Of a stretch of 64,000 bases of DNA, positions 8,836 to 17,560 are shown piece by piece (the stretch's first letter is position 1; each line of letters starts with the position of its first letter). Source of the stretch: Micrococcales bacterium. GTDB lineage: Bacteria > Actinomycetota > Actinomycetes > S36-B12 > UBA10799. The stretch covers positions 62,001 to 126,000 of the forward strand of contig JADKAV010000004.1 in assembly GCA_016719135.1 (NCBI GenBank), written 5' to 3'. Below the pieces are notes generated by a model that did not search any database, was not told the DNA's origin, and saw only the letters and a program-made list of their open reading frames with translations. Both the position numbers and the translations under genes were made by a program.

Positions 8836-8922
8836 GTCTGCCAGCCTAAGCGGTCGCGGGACAGAGATCGGCCACGGCGCGTGCGATGGAACTGCCCCCC
8901 GATGGACCCTGCGGCCAAGGAT

Positions 8923-9627
8923 TCACCTGGTGTAGGCGCTTGCCATCGGAGGCTGGCTCGACGGTGGTGCGGTGCCGCCCGCGCGGAAGGCGAGGACCAG
9001 CAACAGGATCGCCAGTCCGACCAGGACCACTCCGGCGATCAGCATGCCGACAGCCAGCGGCCCGACCCAGGTGACGGTCGCGATGACGGAGATGTCCGCA
9101 GCAACCCCCTTGCTGGCATCCCGGTTCATCACCACGAGGGTCTTGTCGGAGTTCGACACCGGCCAGGCCACCGACGCTTGGCGCCCGGTCTGCTGATCGG
9201 TCCAAATGGTTTCGGCACCGGGATCCGGCGGGACCCGGTCGCCAGGGATCGTGGTCGAATCCATGGAGTCCGACGAACTGTCGATTCCGGTCACCAATTC
9301 ATACGGCACGCCCTGCAAGTACTGCAGCGAATCGGGCTTGTCGGCGACCCCCATGAACAGGGGTTGCTCGCCGGTGACCTCGAGCCGCAGATCGAACCAG
9401 GTTTCATCCACGGGCAGAGCCGTCGAACTGCTGATCTGGAAATCCGTCACCACCACTGCCCGCACGGCGTCGCCGCTGACCTGCCCGATCGGGATGTCGG
9501 CTTCCCCATCGGTGCCGAACAGGCTCAGCAGGACGCCTCCCCCACCCAGCAGACCTAGGCCGATGAGTCCAAGTAGTGCCCCCAGCAGGCCCAGAACCAG
9601 TCTTTTCACGTTTTCACGGTAATCCAC
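8923..9627 (-). CDS. Membrane-anchored protein of unknown function, two transmembrane segments
   Basis: 234 residues. There is a helix at about 9-37 (Leu/Gly-rich), then an extracytoplasmic domain of about 150 residues (LRLEVTGEQPLFMGVADK, with a run of Ser/Asp), a second helix at about 190-220, and a short Pro/Ser tail. I do not recognise a named domain; proteins of this shape are common in actinobacteria. An 87-bp gap holding nothing obvious separates it from the phosphatidyltransferase. Confidence 0.75.
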   Translation of the reverse strand: MDYRENVKRLVLGLLGALLGLIGLGLLGGGGVLLSLFGTDGEADIPIGQVSGDAVRAVVVTDFQISSSTALPVDETWFDLRLEVTGEQPLFMGVADKPDSLQYLQGVPYELVTGIDSSSDSMDSTTIPGDRVPPDPGAETIWTDQQTGRQASVAWPVSNSDKTLVVMNRDASKGVAADISVIATVTWVGPLAVGMLIAGVVLVGLAILLLVLAFRAGGTAPPSSQPPMASAYTR

Positions 9628-9662
9628 GTCCGGTTCCCGCAGGTGCCGCCACGCACCGGATG

Positions 9663-10778
9663 TCAGACGTAATCTGCGCGAACCCGCTTTGAGTACCCGG
9701 CGTCATTGACTGCACGCACGAAAACCCGCGACCTGGCGCTGATCGGCGCCATCGCGACCGTGCCAGCAGTGGTGTCCTGCACCACCCACGTGATGCTGGT
9801 GTCACCTTCCACAACGCCCACGTCGTATCGCACGCCCGGCACCGCCTGCCAGTCGACGCTGTCGAAGTCCCGCGTCACACCGGTCGGAGCGGCCGGCTGG
9901 ACCGGCAACGGCCGGGGCTTGACCTTGGCCAGGAACCGGGAATTGGCGACGTTGGCGGACGGATTGCGGGCCAGCCAGGATCCTTTCCGGGGTTTCAGGG
10001 CGAAGTAGTCGTCGTCACCGCAGTCCAGCCGGTATTGCGAGTCGGGCGAAGGGCACTTGATCGTCTTGCGCCATGCGGGGCCACCGTCGCGATAGCACAT
10101 GATGTCGTAGGCGTCGTAGCAGTGACCTTTGCCCGTGGAATGCGGCGCGTTCGGGCTGATCGCCCCCAGCGCGTGCACCAGTTCGTGGGCGTCGACCCAG
10201 ACGAAGCCCCACGAGGAACTCCACGTCGCCGACCACCGGTCCCCGCCCAGGCCCGACCAGTTGGGACTCGTGGTGGCGTCGACCCACAGGCTGTAAACGC
10301 GGTCAGTGCGCCGGAACCGGGGGTCCCTGTTCGTGAGGTACCGACGCAGGTTGACCAAGTTGTAGGTCTTCGACGCGGGCACCGCCACCTGCAGGAAAAC
10401 CGGGCGGCAGGACCGATCATGGACCCAGCGGACTGTGCGACGCGCGCCCGAGGAACGTTCGAAGATGCCGGTGGTCAAGTCCGTCGATCGGTTCAGGACC
10501 GTGCGGAAGTGGGCGTACCGGTTCTTCGTCCCCTTGCGGTACACGAACACCGGTTGCACGCGCGGTCCTCGGCTGCCGTCCCCTATGCAGCGCGGGGCGG
10601 CCCAGTTCCCAGAGGCGTCGACGAGGTAGTAGTCGGCGTCCAGCGCACTCTGCCGAGGTGCCGCGCTGTAGTCCGATGGGCCGTCGACGCTGGCCACGGG
10701 CGCCACCGCAGCCGACAGGCCCACCACGGCCGCGGTGACCGCGGCGAGCACTCCCACCATGCTCACCACGGTACCCAC
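9663..10778 (-). CDS. Secreted metzincin-like zinc metalloprotease
   Basis: About 370 residues with a hydrophobic N-terminal signal (VLAAVTAAVVGLSAAVAPVA). A HELVHALGAI zinc-binding helix (HExxHxxG) lies near residue 198. It is followed by a His after PNAP and by a CYDAYDIMCY segment that reads like the metzincin Met-turn. The C-terminal 80 residues resemble a fibronectin-III-like module (APTGVTRDFDSVDWQAVPG). The start is uncertain: GTG 10778, GTG 10766 and ATG 10760 are all possible, and none has a strong ribosome site. An extracellular peptidase is likely; substrate unknown. Confidence 0.72.
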   Translation of the reverse strand: MGTVVSMVGVLAAVTAAVVGLSAAVAPVASVDGPSDYSAAPRQSALDADYYLVDASGNWAAPRCIGDGSRGPRVQPVFVYRKGTKNRYAHFRTVLNRSTDLTTGIFERSSGARRTVRWVHDRSCRPVFLQVAVPASKTYNLVNLRRYLTNRDPRFRRTDRVYSLWVDATTSPNWSGLGGDRWSATWSSSWGFVWVDAHELVHALGAISPNAPHSTGKGHCYDAYDIMCYRDGGPAWRKTIKCPSPDSQYRLDCGDDDYFALKPRKGSWLARNPSANVANSRFLAKVKPRPLPVQPAAPTGVTRDFDSVDWQAVPGVRYDVGVVEGDTSITWVVQDTTAGTVAMAPISARSRVFVRAVNDAGYSKRVRADYV

Positions 10779-11000
10779 GCGGGCGGCTCTGGCCTGCAGG
10801 CAGGCTTGATCCCCGAGCCCGGCCCTGTGCCAACAGCACTCCCCGCGGGAGGGGCCGAGCCGGGCTATTGGAAAGATGCGCATCGTGCCCAGAACCATCG
10901 GCCATGTGCCGTCCCAACGCGCCGCAGGTCCGAGCATCGTGCTCGTCCGACATCGTCGGCGGTACCGGGCAGCCGTGCAGACGATCACGCGAGGCCCACG

Positions 11001-11684
11001 ATGACTGCGTCACAATCACCGGACGACACTCGTCGTGGTGTCGTGGTCGAGGCGGTCACGATCGGTGCCACCACAGGCGCCTACGGTGTGTCGTTCGGAG
11101 CGCTTTCCATCACGTCGGGATTGTCGGTCTGGCAGACCATGGCCCTGAGCGCCCTGATGTTCACCGGCGCTTCGCAGTTCGCGATGGTCTCCGTACTCGC
11201 AGGCGGCGGTTCGGCGGCGGCTGCGATCGCGAGCAGTGGCCTGCTCGGTCTGCGCAACCTCTTCTACGGGCTCAGGATCCGACAAATCCTGCAGCCCTCC
11301 CCGGCCCTGTCGCTGCCGGCGGCGCACCTGACCATCGACGAGTCCACGGCCATGGCTTTGGCCCACTACGATCGCCCGACGCCGCGCCCGGCCCTTGCTT
11401 TCTGGTCGACAGGGGCCAGTGTGTTCGTGCTGTGGAACCTGGGCAGTCTCGTGGGGGCACTGGGCGCAGACAGTATCGGCGATCCCACCCGCTGGGGTTT
11501 GGACGCCGCGGTGCCGGCGGCATTCCTGGCTCTGCTCTGGCCCCAGATCACCGATCGACGCCTGCTGCAGGTGGCGGTCACCGCCGCCGTGGTGGGGATC
11601 GCGCTGACGCCGGTCCTCTCCCCCGGCCTGCCGGTCCTGTGCGCTGCCCTGGTCCCGTTCCTGTTCCTGCGGAGGACTTCGTGA
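11001..11684 (+). CDS. azlC: AzlC-family branched-chain amino acid exporter subunit
   Basis: Inner-membrane protein of 227 residues with about six or seven helices. Family segments GATTGAYGVSFGALS and LMFTGASQFAMVSVL are at the N-terminus, and LLGLRNLFYGLRI in the middle. With AzlD it exports branched-chain or related amino acids (known for the family; substrate here not shown). ATG 11001 begins MTASQSPDD. The stop overlaps the azlD GTG (GTGA). Confidence 0.93.
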   Translation: MTASQSPDDTRRGVVVEAVTIGATTGAYGVSFGALSITSGLSVWQTMALSALMFTGASQFAMVSVLAGGGSAAAAIASSGLLGLRNLFYGLRIRQILQPSPALSLPAAHLTIDESTAMALAHYDRPTPRPALAFWSTGASVFVLWNLGSLVGALGADSIGDPTRWGLDAAVPAAFLALLWPQITDRRLLQVAVTAAVVGIALTPVLSPGLPVLCAALVPFLFLRRTS

Positions 11685-11980
11685 TCTGGGCGGCCGTTCT
11701 GATCGGCAGCGCAGTCGCCTACACCCTCAAAGCGCTTGGCTTCGTCGTGCCCGAAAGGATGCTCGACAAGCCGTTGGTGGCACAGCTCGTGGCGATGTTC
11801 CCCATCGCGCTGTTGTCCGCCCTACTCGCCGTCGTAACCGTGGCAGACGGCATGGCCGTGGTGATCGATGCCCGGGTCGCGGCCGTGGCCGCGGCGGCGG
11901 TCGCCTTGATGCTGCGTGCGCCGTTCCTGGTGGTGGTCGTGGTCGGCGCGGCCACCGCTGCCTTCATCCGAGTCTTCTAG
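11681..11980 (+). CDS. azlD: AzlD-family transporter small subunit
   Basis: Small membrane protein of 99 residues with three or four helices, starting at GTG 11681 inside the azlC stop. It has the AzlD-type segment AYTLKALGFVVPERML. Translational coupling and pairing with AzlC are standard for this two-subunit exporter. The 39 bp after it separate it from the convergent TerC gene. Confidence 0.92.
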   Translation: MIWAAVLIGSAVAYTLKALGFVVPERMLDKPLVAQLVAMFPIALLSALLAVVTVADGMAVVIDARVAAVAAAAVALMLRAPFLVVVVVGAATAAFIRVF

Positions 11981-12019
11981 AGCGGCATCGCCGGACCACA
12001 TCCGAGGCTTTGGGCCGCA

Positions 12020-13078
12020 CTACTCGTCTGACTTTTTGTCGTCCTTGGTCTTCTTGCTCTCGAAACCGGGGATGGCCCCGGCGTGGGCCGAGGCGGACGG
12101 GTCCTTGCGGACCTTCAGCAGGGACGCGACCGTAGTGATGACCAGAATGCCGAGGATGAACCCCAGAGACAGCCAGATGTCGATGTGGATGCCGAAGAAC
12201 ACGAGGATCAGCTTCACACCGATGAAGGCGAGGATGACTGCCAGTCCGATCGACAGGTACACCAGACGGTCGAGCAGACCGGCGACCAGGAAGTAGAGCG
12301 CGCGCAGACCCAGCAGCGCGAACGCATTCGCGGCGAACACGATGAAGGGCTCGTTCGTCACGCCATAGACCGCAGGGATGGAGTCGAGCGCGAAAATGAT
12401 GTCGGTTGCGAAGATGGCGATCATCACCATCAGCAAAGGCGTGCCGTAGTACTTGCCGTTGATCTTGGTGTGCAGGTGCGGGCCGTCGTACTCATCGGTG
12501 AAGGGCAGCAGTCGCTTGGCGATTCGCACCACCTTGCCGTCGTTGAATTCCGGCTCCTCGTCGCGATGACGCGCGAGGCTGATGGCGGTGTAGATCAGGA
12601 ACACACCGAAGACCACATATGTGACCGAGAACGCCTCAAGAGCCGCCGCTCCGATGAAGATGAAGATCGTGCGCAGCACCAGTGCGCCAGCGATGCCTGC
12701 CATCAGCACCTTCTGCTGGTAGATCTTCGGCACCGCAAAAGTGCTCATGATGATGACGAAGACGAAGAGGTTGTCCACCGACAGGCTCTTCTCGATAAGC
12801 CATCCGGCGAAGTACTCCAGACCGAAGGAACCGCCCTGGGCAGGCGTCTGGTCAGCACTCCACCAGGCGAAGAAGACACCGAATGCGATCGCGATCCCCA
12901 CATAGATGACCGACTGGACGGCCGCTTCCCGGACCTTGACCTCATGCGGATTGCGGGTCGCCTGGACGAACTCGAACGTGATCAGCACCACGACGATCCC
13001 CACTGTCAGCGCCCACAACCATACGGGCACGAACAGACTGGATTCGCCGGCGCTGGCGGCAGCCGCCGGAAGCATCAT
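12020..13078 (-). CDS. TerC/Alx family integral membrane protein
   Basis: 352 residues with eight or nine helices. TerC signatures are EKSLSVDNLFVFVII, FATDIIFALDSIPAVYG and GVKLILVFFGIHI; the acidic residues in the first two are thought to bind metal. Family members act in Mn2+ export or tellurite resistance. The C-terminus is highly charged (SKKTKDDKKSDE). I chose ATG 13078 (MMLPAAAAS) because the hydrophobic core begins soon after. It is convergent with azlD and divergent from the DUF4032 gene. Confidence 0.92.
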   Translation of the reverse strand: MMLPAAAASAGESSLFVPVWLWALTVGIVVVLITFEFVQATRNPHEVKVREAAVQSVIYVGIAIAFGVFFAWWSADQTPAQGGSFGLEYFAGWLIEKSLSVDNLFVFVIIMSTFAVPKIYQQKVLMAGIAGALVLRTIFIFIGAAALEAFSVTYVVFGVFLIYTAISLARHRDEEPEFNDGKVVRIAKRLLPFTDEYDGPHLHTKINGKYYGTPLLMVMIAIFATDIIFALDSIPAVYGVTNEPFIVFAANAFALLGLRALYFLVAGLLDRLVYLSIGLAVILAFIGVKLILVFFGIHIDIWLSLGFILGILVITTVASLLKVRKDPSASAHAGAIPGFESKKTKDDKKSDE

Positions 13079-13183
13079 CAGCCCAGTCTGGCATGCGGGC
13101 ACCCACCGGCAACCGGCGTGGTCATGGTCGTTGTCGAACCTTCGACACACCACGAGTACAGCGACTTGAGGCACAATGACCAG

Positions 13184-14527
13184 ATGCCGTCCGACGAACT
13201 GCAGATCCGGCTCGAAGCCGGGATTCCCGGCGACATGCTGGACTTTCCGTGGGAACTGCCACTGATGCACTGGCCACAGGAACTGCTGATTCCGCTGCCT
13301 CGTGGGATCTCTCGCCACGTCGTCCGGTTCGTCGACGTCGGCGGGACGGTGATGGCTCTCAAGGAGATCAATGAGGAACTTGCGCAGCGGGAGTACGGCC
13401 TGCTGCGCGACCTCGAGGAGCTCGACATTCCCGCGGTTCACGGGGTGGGCGTGGTCACCGGCCGGCGCGACGCCCGGGGCGAACCGTTGCCGGGCATGCT
13501 GGTCACCGAGCATCTGACCTGGTCCATCCCCTACCGGACGGTGTACACCCGGGTGCTTTCTCCGCAAACGGTCGATCGCCTGCTCGATGCTCTGGTCCTC
13601 CTGCTGGCACGGCTGCACCTGGTGGGTTTCGCCTGGTACGACTGCTCGCTGTCCAACGTGCTGTTCCGCCGTGACGCCGGAGCTTTCGCGGCCTACCTGG
13701 TGGACGCCGAGACCGGTGAACTGCACCCGCGGCTCACTGACGGGCAGCGCAACTACGACCTGGAACTGGCACATCTGAACATCGCAGGCGGACTCATGGA
13801 CCTGGTCGCCGGCGGCAGACTGGGCGCCGAGTTCGACCCGATTGCGATCGCCGACGAGATCCCCAAACGCTACGAACGACTGTGGGAGGAACTCACCGAG
13901 GCCGAACACGTCGACGGAGCGCAACGCTGGCGGATTGCACGCAGGGTCGACCGGCTCAACAACCTCGGCTTCGACGTGGCCGAACTCGATCTGCGGCGGA
14001 CTCCCGACGGTGTGGTCCGGATACAGCCGAAGGTGGTCGATGCGGGGTATCACTCCCGGCGCCTCCTACGGCTCGTGGGCCTGGACGTGGGCGAGAACCA
14101 GGCACGACGACTGCTCAACGACCTCGACCAGTACTGTGCCGCCGCCCGCGCCGAGGGGATGCCGACCGCGACCCTGGCTACCGATGCCCGGACCAGACGC
14201 AGCGAGAAGTCGCCCCGGGAGGACGTGATCGCGGCCCACCGGTGGTTGTCCGATGTCTACGAACCGGTGATCTCCGCGGTGCCGTCACACTTGCGCACGA
14301 AACTGCAGGACGCGGAGGTGTTCCATGAAGTGCTGGAACACCGCTGGTACATGTCCGAGGCAGCGGGACAGGATGTCGGCTTGCCGGAGGCGGTGGACGA
14401 CTACGTCAACACGGTTTTGCGGAAGAAGCCCGACGAAGCGACACTATTCCCGATGACCGGCGATGACACCGGGATGCTCGAACTCGACGCGCTGGGTTTG
14501 TTGGAGAGATCCGAGGACGATCAGTGA
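13184..14527 (+). CDS. DUF4032 / lipopolysaccharide-kinase-like protein
   Basis: Cytosolic protein of 447 residues. The N-terminal ~270 residues have a kinase-like fold: VMALKEINEELAQREY carries the likely ATP lysine, LARLHLVGFAWYDCSLSNVLF the catalytic-loop-like stretch (D-x4-N), and YLVDAETGEL a metal-loop-like Asp. The C-terminal DUF4032 region follows (AHRWLSDVYEPVI, EVLEHRWYMSEAAG). The combination is typical of actinobacterial DUF4032 proteins. Whether it phosphorylates anything is unknown. Its start lies 105 bp from the divergent TerC gene. Confidence 0.85.
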   Translation: MPSDELQIRLEAGIPGDMLDFPWELPLMHWPQELLIPLPRGISRHVVRFVDVGGTVMALKEINEELAQREYGLLRDLEELDIPAVHGVGVVTGRRDARGEPLPGMLVTEHLTWSIPYRTVYTRVLSPQTVDRLLDALVLLLARLHLVGFAWYDCSLSNVLFRRDAGAFAAYLVDAETGELHPRLTDGQRNYDLELAHLNIAGGLMDLVAGGRLGAEFDPIAIADEIPKRYERLWEELTEAEHVDGAQRWRIARRVDRLNNLGFDVAELDLRRTPDGVVRIQPKVVDAGYHSRRLLRLVGLDVGENQARRLLNDLDQYCAAARAEGMPTATLATDARTRRSEKSPREDVIAAHRWLSDVYEPVISAVPSHLRTKLQDAEVFHEVLEHRWYMSEAAGQDVGLPEAVDDYVNTVLRKKPDEATLFPMTGDDTGMLELDALGLLERSEDDQ

Positions 14528-14532
14528 CCTGA

Positions 14533-16056
14533 TCACACCACCTCGGCGTCCATGCGGTTCAGCTCGTCGAGTACCAGCTCGACGAGGTTCGCCGGGTCCG
14601 GCAGCAGTTCGGCATCGGTGGCGAAACCGATGGTGACCTTGCCGTTGTAGCTGAAGATCGTCGCAGTCATCGGCTGGTTGCCGGAGCACGGCGCGAAACC
14701 CACGACCTGCTCCACCTCGATGTCGGCAAAACGCATCAGCGAGGTCGGGCCCGGCACGTTGGTGAGCACACCCACCGCCTTGTTGGCGAAGAAGTTGGTG
14801 AGGAAGAACGCGATCTGACTCGGTGACATGGAGACCATGCGCTGCAGGCCGAACGTGAGCACCGCTTCGTCGGAGTGCTTGATCCGGTGCATCCGGTGGT
14901 GCATCTGTTCCAGTCGTGCCTGCGGGTCGGGTTCGTCCAGCGGCATGGGCAGGAACACCAGGGCGAAGTAGTTGCCCAGGTCAGGTGGCAGGTTGTCCTC
15001 GAACGGCTTCAGGTTGACCGGCACCATCCAGGTCACCTCGTCCAACTCCTCCTCGAACGCCGCCAGATACCGTTGCAGCCCTCCAGAGATCGCGGCCAGC
15101 AGAACGTCGTTGACCGTCGCTCCCGCCCGGCGTCCCAGTGCCTTGATGTCGTCGAGGGGAATGCCCGGTGACCATGCCAGCGCCTTGTGCGTGCCGGGCT
15201 TGCCGGTCCACACCGTCGACTCCGTGCTGGCCAGTGCGATTTTCGTCACCGAGGACAGGTCGTTGAGACTGCGATGCTGCTCGGCCCCCAGGACCTCGAG
15301 AGCATCGAGCAGACGATCGGGGTGGCGGACCAGGGACACCCCTTCCTCGACTTGGTGGAATCCCGAGCGGGCGACACCGAGCGCCTTGCCGGGCAGGTGC
15401 ATCAGGGCCGACAACGGATTGCGCACCGCTTGCACCGTCTCACCGGCCATGTCCTCCACGCCGGCCTCCAACGCCTGGGCGACCTCGCCTGCCGCGTGCA
15501 TCGCCACGCGCCCGATCTCCTCGGGCGGTGAGATCGCCTCGCCGCTCTGGACGCCCTTGCGGGCGACGACCGCGCCGACACTGGCCTCGTCGGTCTCGCA
15601 CAGCCCGAGGAGCACCTGCGTGAGGCGCACCCCGTCGGCGATGGAGTGGTGGAACCGGGTCATCATCGCCGACCCCACCGTGCCGTCGTCCAGGGTGATG
15701 GGGGAAATCAGGTAGCCGACCCACAGCGGTCGGTCCTTGGGCAGGGGCTGTGAGCGCTGCTCGGCCATGAACGACTGCAGATCGACCAGCGACTTGCCCT
15801 CCCCGAAGTCAACGACCTTGAGGTGGGATGCGAGGTCGAAGTCGGGATCGTCCTCCCAAGCCCATCCGAAACCCGACTTCACCGCGCGCCGACCGAGCAC
15901 TGGGAAGCGTTTCACGGCGTCTTCATAAATGGCATGCACGGCGTCGATGTCCGGGGTTCCCCGCAGGACCAGAGACCCATCCACCACCATCAGGTTGTTC
16001 GGCCGGTCCATGGTCAGCCACAGGGCATCCTGGACGCTCATCGACGCTGTTGCCAT
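14533..16056 (-). CDS. WS/DGAT wax-ester synthase / diacylglycerol acyltransferase
   Basis: Acyltransferase of 507 residues that makes triacylglycerol or wax ester from acyl-CoA at the membrane. The catalytic HHxxxDG motif is HHSIADG at residues 136-142. The C-terminal domain has TVNDVLLAAISGGL and NVPGPTSLMRFAD, both conserved. ATG 16056 has GGGAG eight bases upstream. It lies 55 bp downstream of the amidase and is probably cotranscribed. It suggests storage-lipid formation, as in mycobacteria and rhodococci. Confidence 0.93.
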   Translation of the reverse strand: MATASMSVQDALWLTMDRPNNLMVVDGSLVLRGTPDIDAVHAIYEDAVKRFPVLGRRAVKSGFGWAWEDDPDFDLASHLKVVDFGEGKSLVDLQSFMAEQRSQPLPKDRPLWVGYLISPITLDDGTVGSAMMTRFHHSIADGVRLTQVLLGLCETDEASVGAVVARKGVQSGEAISPPEEIGRVAMHAAGEVAQALEAGVEDMAGETVQAVRNPLSALMHLPGKALGVARSGFHQVEEGVSLVRHPDRLLDALEVLGAEQHRSLNDLSSVTKIALASTESTVWTGKPGTHKALAWSPGIPLDDIKALGRRAGATVNDVLLAAISGGLQRYLAAFEEELDEVTWMVPVNLKPFEDNLPPDLGNYFALVFLPMPLDEPDPQARLEQMHHRMHRIKHSDEAVLTFGLQRMVSMSPSQIAFFLTNFFANKAVGVLTNVPGPTSLMRFADIEVEQVVGFAPCSGNQPMTATIFSYNGKVTIGFATDAELLPDPANLVELVLDELNRMDAEVV

Positions 16057-16111
16057 GGTCACTCCCTGGTTCGACGTGCCGGGCCTGCTTGTCTGCTCGG
16101 CATCTTCAAAT

Positions 16112-17506
16112 CTACGCCTGGACGGTGCTCGGCGTCTGGTCAATGCGCAGCCACGGTGACGCCTGCTCGATGCTGGCTGCGAGGTCGAGCAGGACTTGCT
16201 CGCGTCCGTACCCGGAGGCGAACTGGATGCCGATCGGCAGTCCGTCGCTGGAGACGCCCAGCGGCAACGAGATCGCGGGTGCCCCCGACACGTTCTGCAC
16301 TGCGGTGAAGGAGGCGTAGCGCAGAAGCCGGATGAGGTGCTCGCGCGGTGCCAGATCGGGCCCCAGGTGGCCGATCGGTACTGGCGGGCTGGCGAGGACG
16401 GGCGAGATGAGGATGTCGTACGTGTCCAGGATCTGGTCGTGTTCCAGGCTGAAGCGCCGCAGTCGGTGGATCGCGCCTGGCATCCGCGGTGCGATCGACG
16501 TGAAGTAGTCGCTGAGGTATTTGCTGAACGGCTCCATGCGCGAGGGCGCGTAGTCGGAGCCGAAGACCTGCCCGCCCAAGCGCCGCAACGAGAAGGCGAG
16601 CATCCCCCAGTACCGCAGGAAGTCATGTGCGATCGTCTCGCCGAACGGATTGGTGATGCTCTCGACGTCGTGCCCGAGTGATTCGCACAATTTGCTGGCA
16701 ACGACGACCGAGTCGCGAACCTCGGGATGCACCGACAGCCCCGCGAGACCTTCGGTGATGACGCCGATCCGCAGCTTCGACGGCTCAGCGGTCGGCCCGA
16801 TCGGCGGAAGGTCAGCCGCGGGCCGAACCTTCGCCATTGCCCGGTAGAACGCCACGGTGTCGCGAACCGTGCGAGTGAGCACGCCCTGGGTGACGATGTT
16901 CACCGGCATGATGTCCATCGCCTCCGCGCTGGCCAGGCGCCCACGTGAGGGTTTCAGACCCACCAGTCCACAGCACGAGGCGGGGATGCGGATCGACCCA
17001 CCGCCGTCGTTCGCGTGTGCCAGCGGAACGACCCCGGATGCGACCAGCGCCGCCGAGCCGCCCGACGAGCCGCCGGTGCTGTGCGCCAGATCCCACGGAT
17101 TGCGGGTTGGACCGTGCGCGATCGGTTCGGTGGTCGCTGTCAGGCCGAACTCCGGAAGTGCGGACTTGCCGATCGTGTCCAGCCCGAGTTGCTGCCAGTC
17201 CCGCACGAAGCGCGAAGGCCCGGCGGCGGGTGTCCGAGGCGTTGCGCGGGAGCCGAAGGTCGTCGGATAGCCGGCGATGTCCTCGTTGTCCTTGATGAAC
17301 GACGGAATCCCTGCGAACGGGCCTCGGTCGGGGGCGGGTTCGTCCAGCCACGTCACGACCGCGTTCAGCCGCTTCACCGCTTCGGCGCGCTCGAGGGCCG
17401 CCTGCCGCAACTCACCGGGGCTGACATCGCCGGCGGCGAGCGCTGCCTGCAACGAGACAACATCATGGGTTCCGAGGGCATCGTCGGTGAACGCGCTAGT
17501 CCGCAT
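16112..17506 (-). CDS. Amidase-signature family hydrolase
   Basis: 464 residues. The Ser-cisSer-Lys machinery is visible: K72 in PSFIKDNEDI, the serine pair in GGSSGGS (145-151), and S171 in DGGGSIRIPAS. The C-terminal domain holds APREHLIRLLRYASF and ISLPLGVSSDGLPIGIQF. It hydrolyses an amide bond; the substrate (6-aminohexanoate-cyclic dimer, acylamide or other) cannot be read. It lies upstream of WS/DGAT on the same strand. Confidence 0.92.
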   Translation of the reverse strand: MRTSAFTDDALGTHDVVSLQAALAAGDVSPGELRQAALERAEAVKRLNAVVTWLDEPAPDRGPFAGIPSFIKDNEDIAGYPTTFGSRATPRTPAAGPSRFVRDWQQLGLDTIGKSALPEFGLTATTEPIAHGPTRNPWDLAHSTGGSSGGSAALVASGVVPLAHANDGGGSIRIPASCCGLVGLKPSRGRLASAEAMDIMPVNIVTQGVLTRTVRDTVAFYRAMAKVRPAADLPPIGPTAEPSKLRIGVITEGLAGLSVHPEVRDSVVVASKLCESLGHDVESITNPFGETIAHDFLRYWGMLAFSLRRLGGQVFGSDYAPSRMEPFSKYLSDYFTSIAPRMPGAIHRLRRFSLEHDQILDTYDILISPVLASPPVPIGHLGPDLAPREHLIRLLRYASFTAVQNVSGAPAISLPLGVSSDGLPIGIQFASGYGREQVLLDLAASIEQASPWLRIDQTPSTVQA

Positions 17507-17560
17507 TCCTCGATACTAGGTGTAGCGATACCGAACGAGCATCGGTTGCGGTGTTACCGG

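Noticed and set aside
12083..13183. Plus-strand extension of the DUF4032 frame across TerC
   Set aside because: His/Asp/Arg-rich antisense sequence; the real protein begins at ATG 13184.
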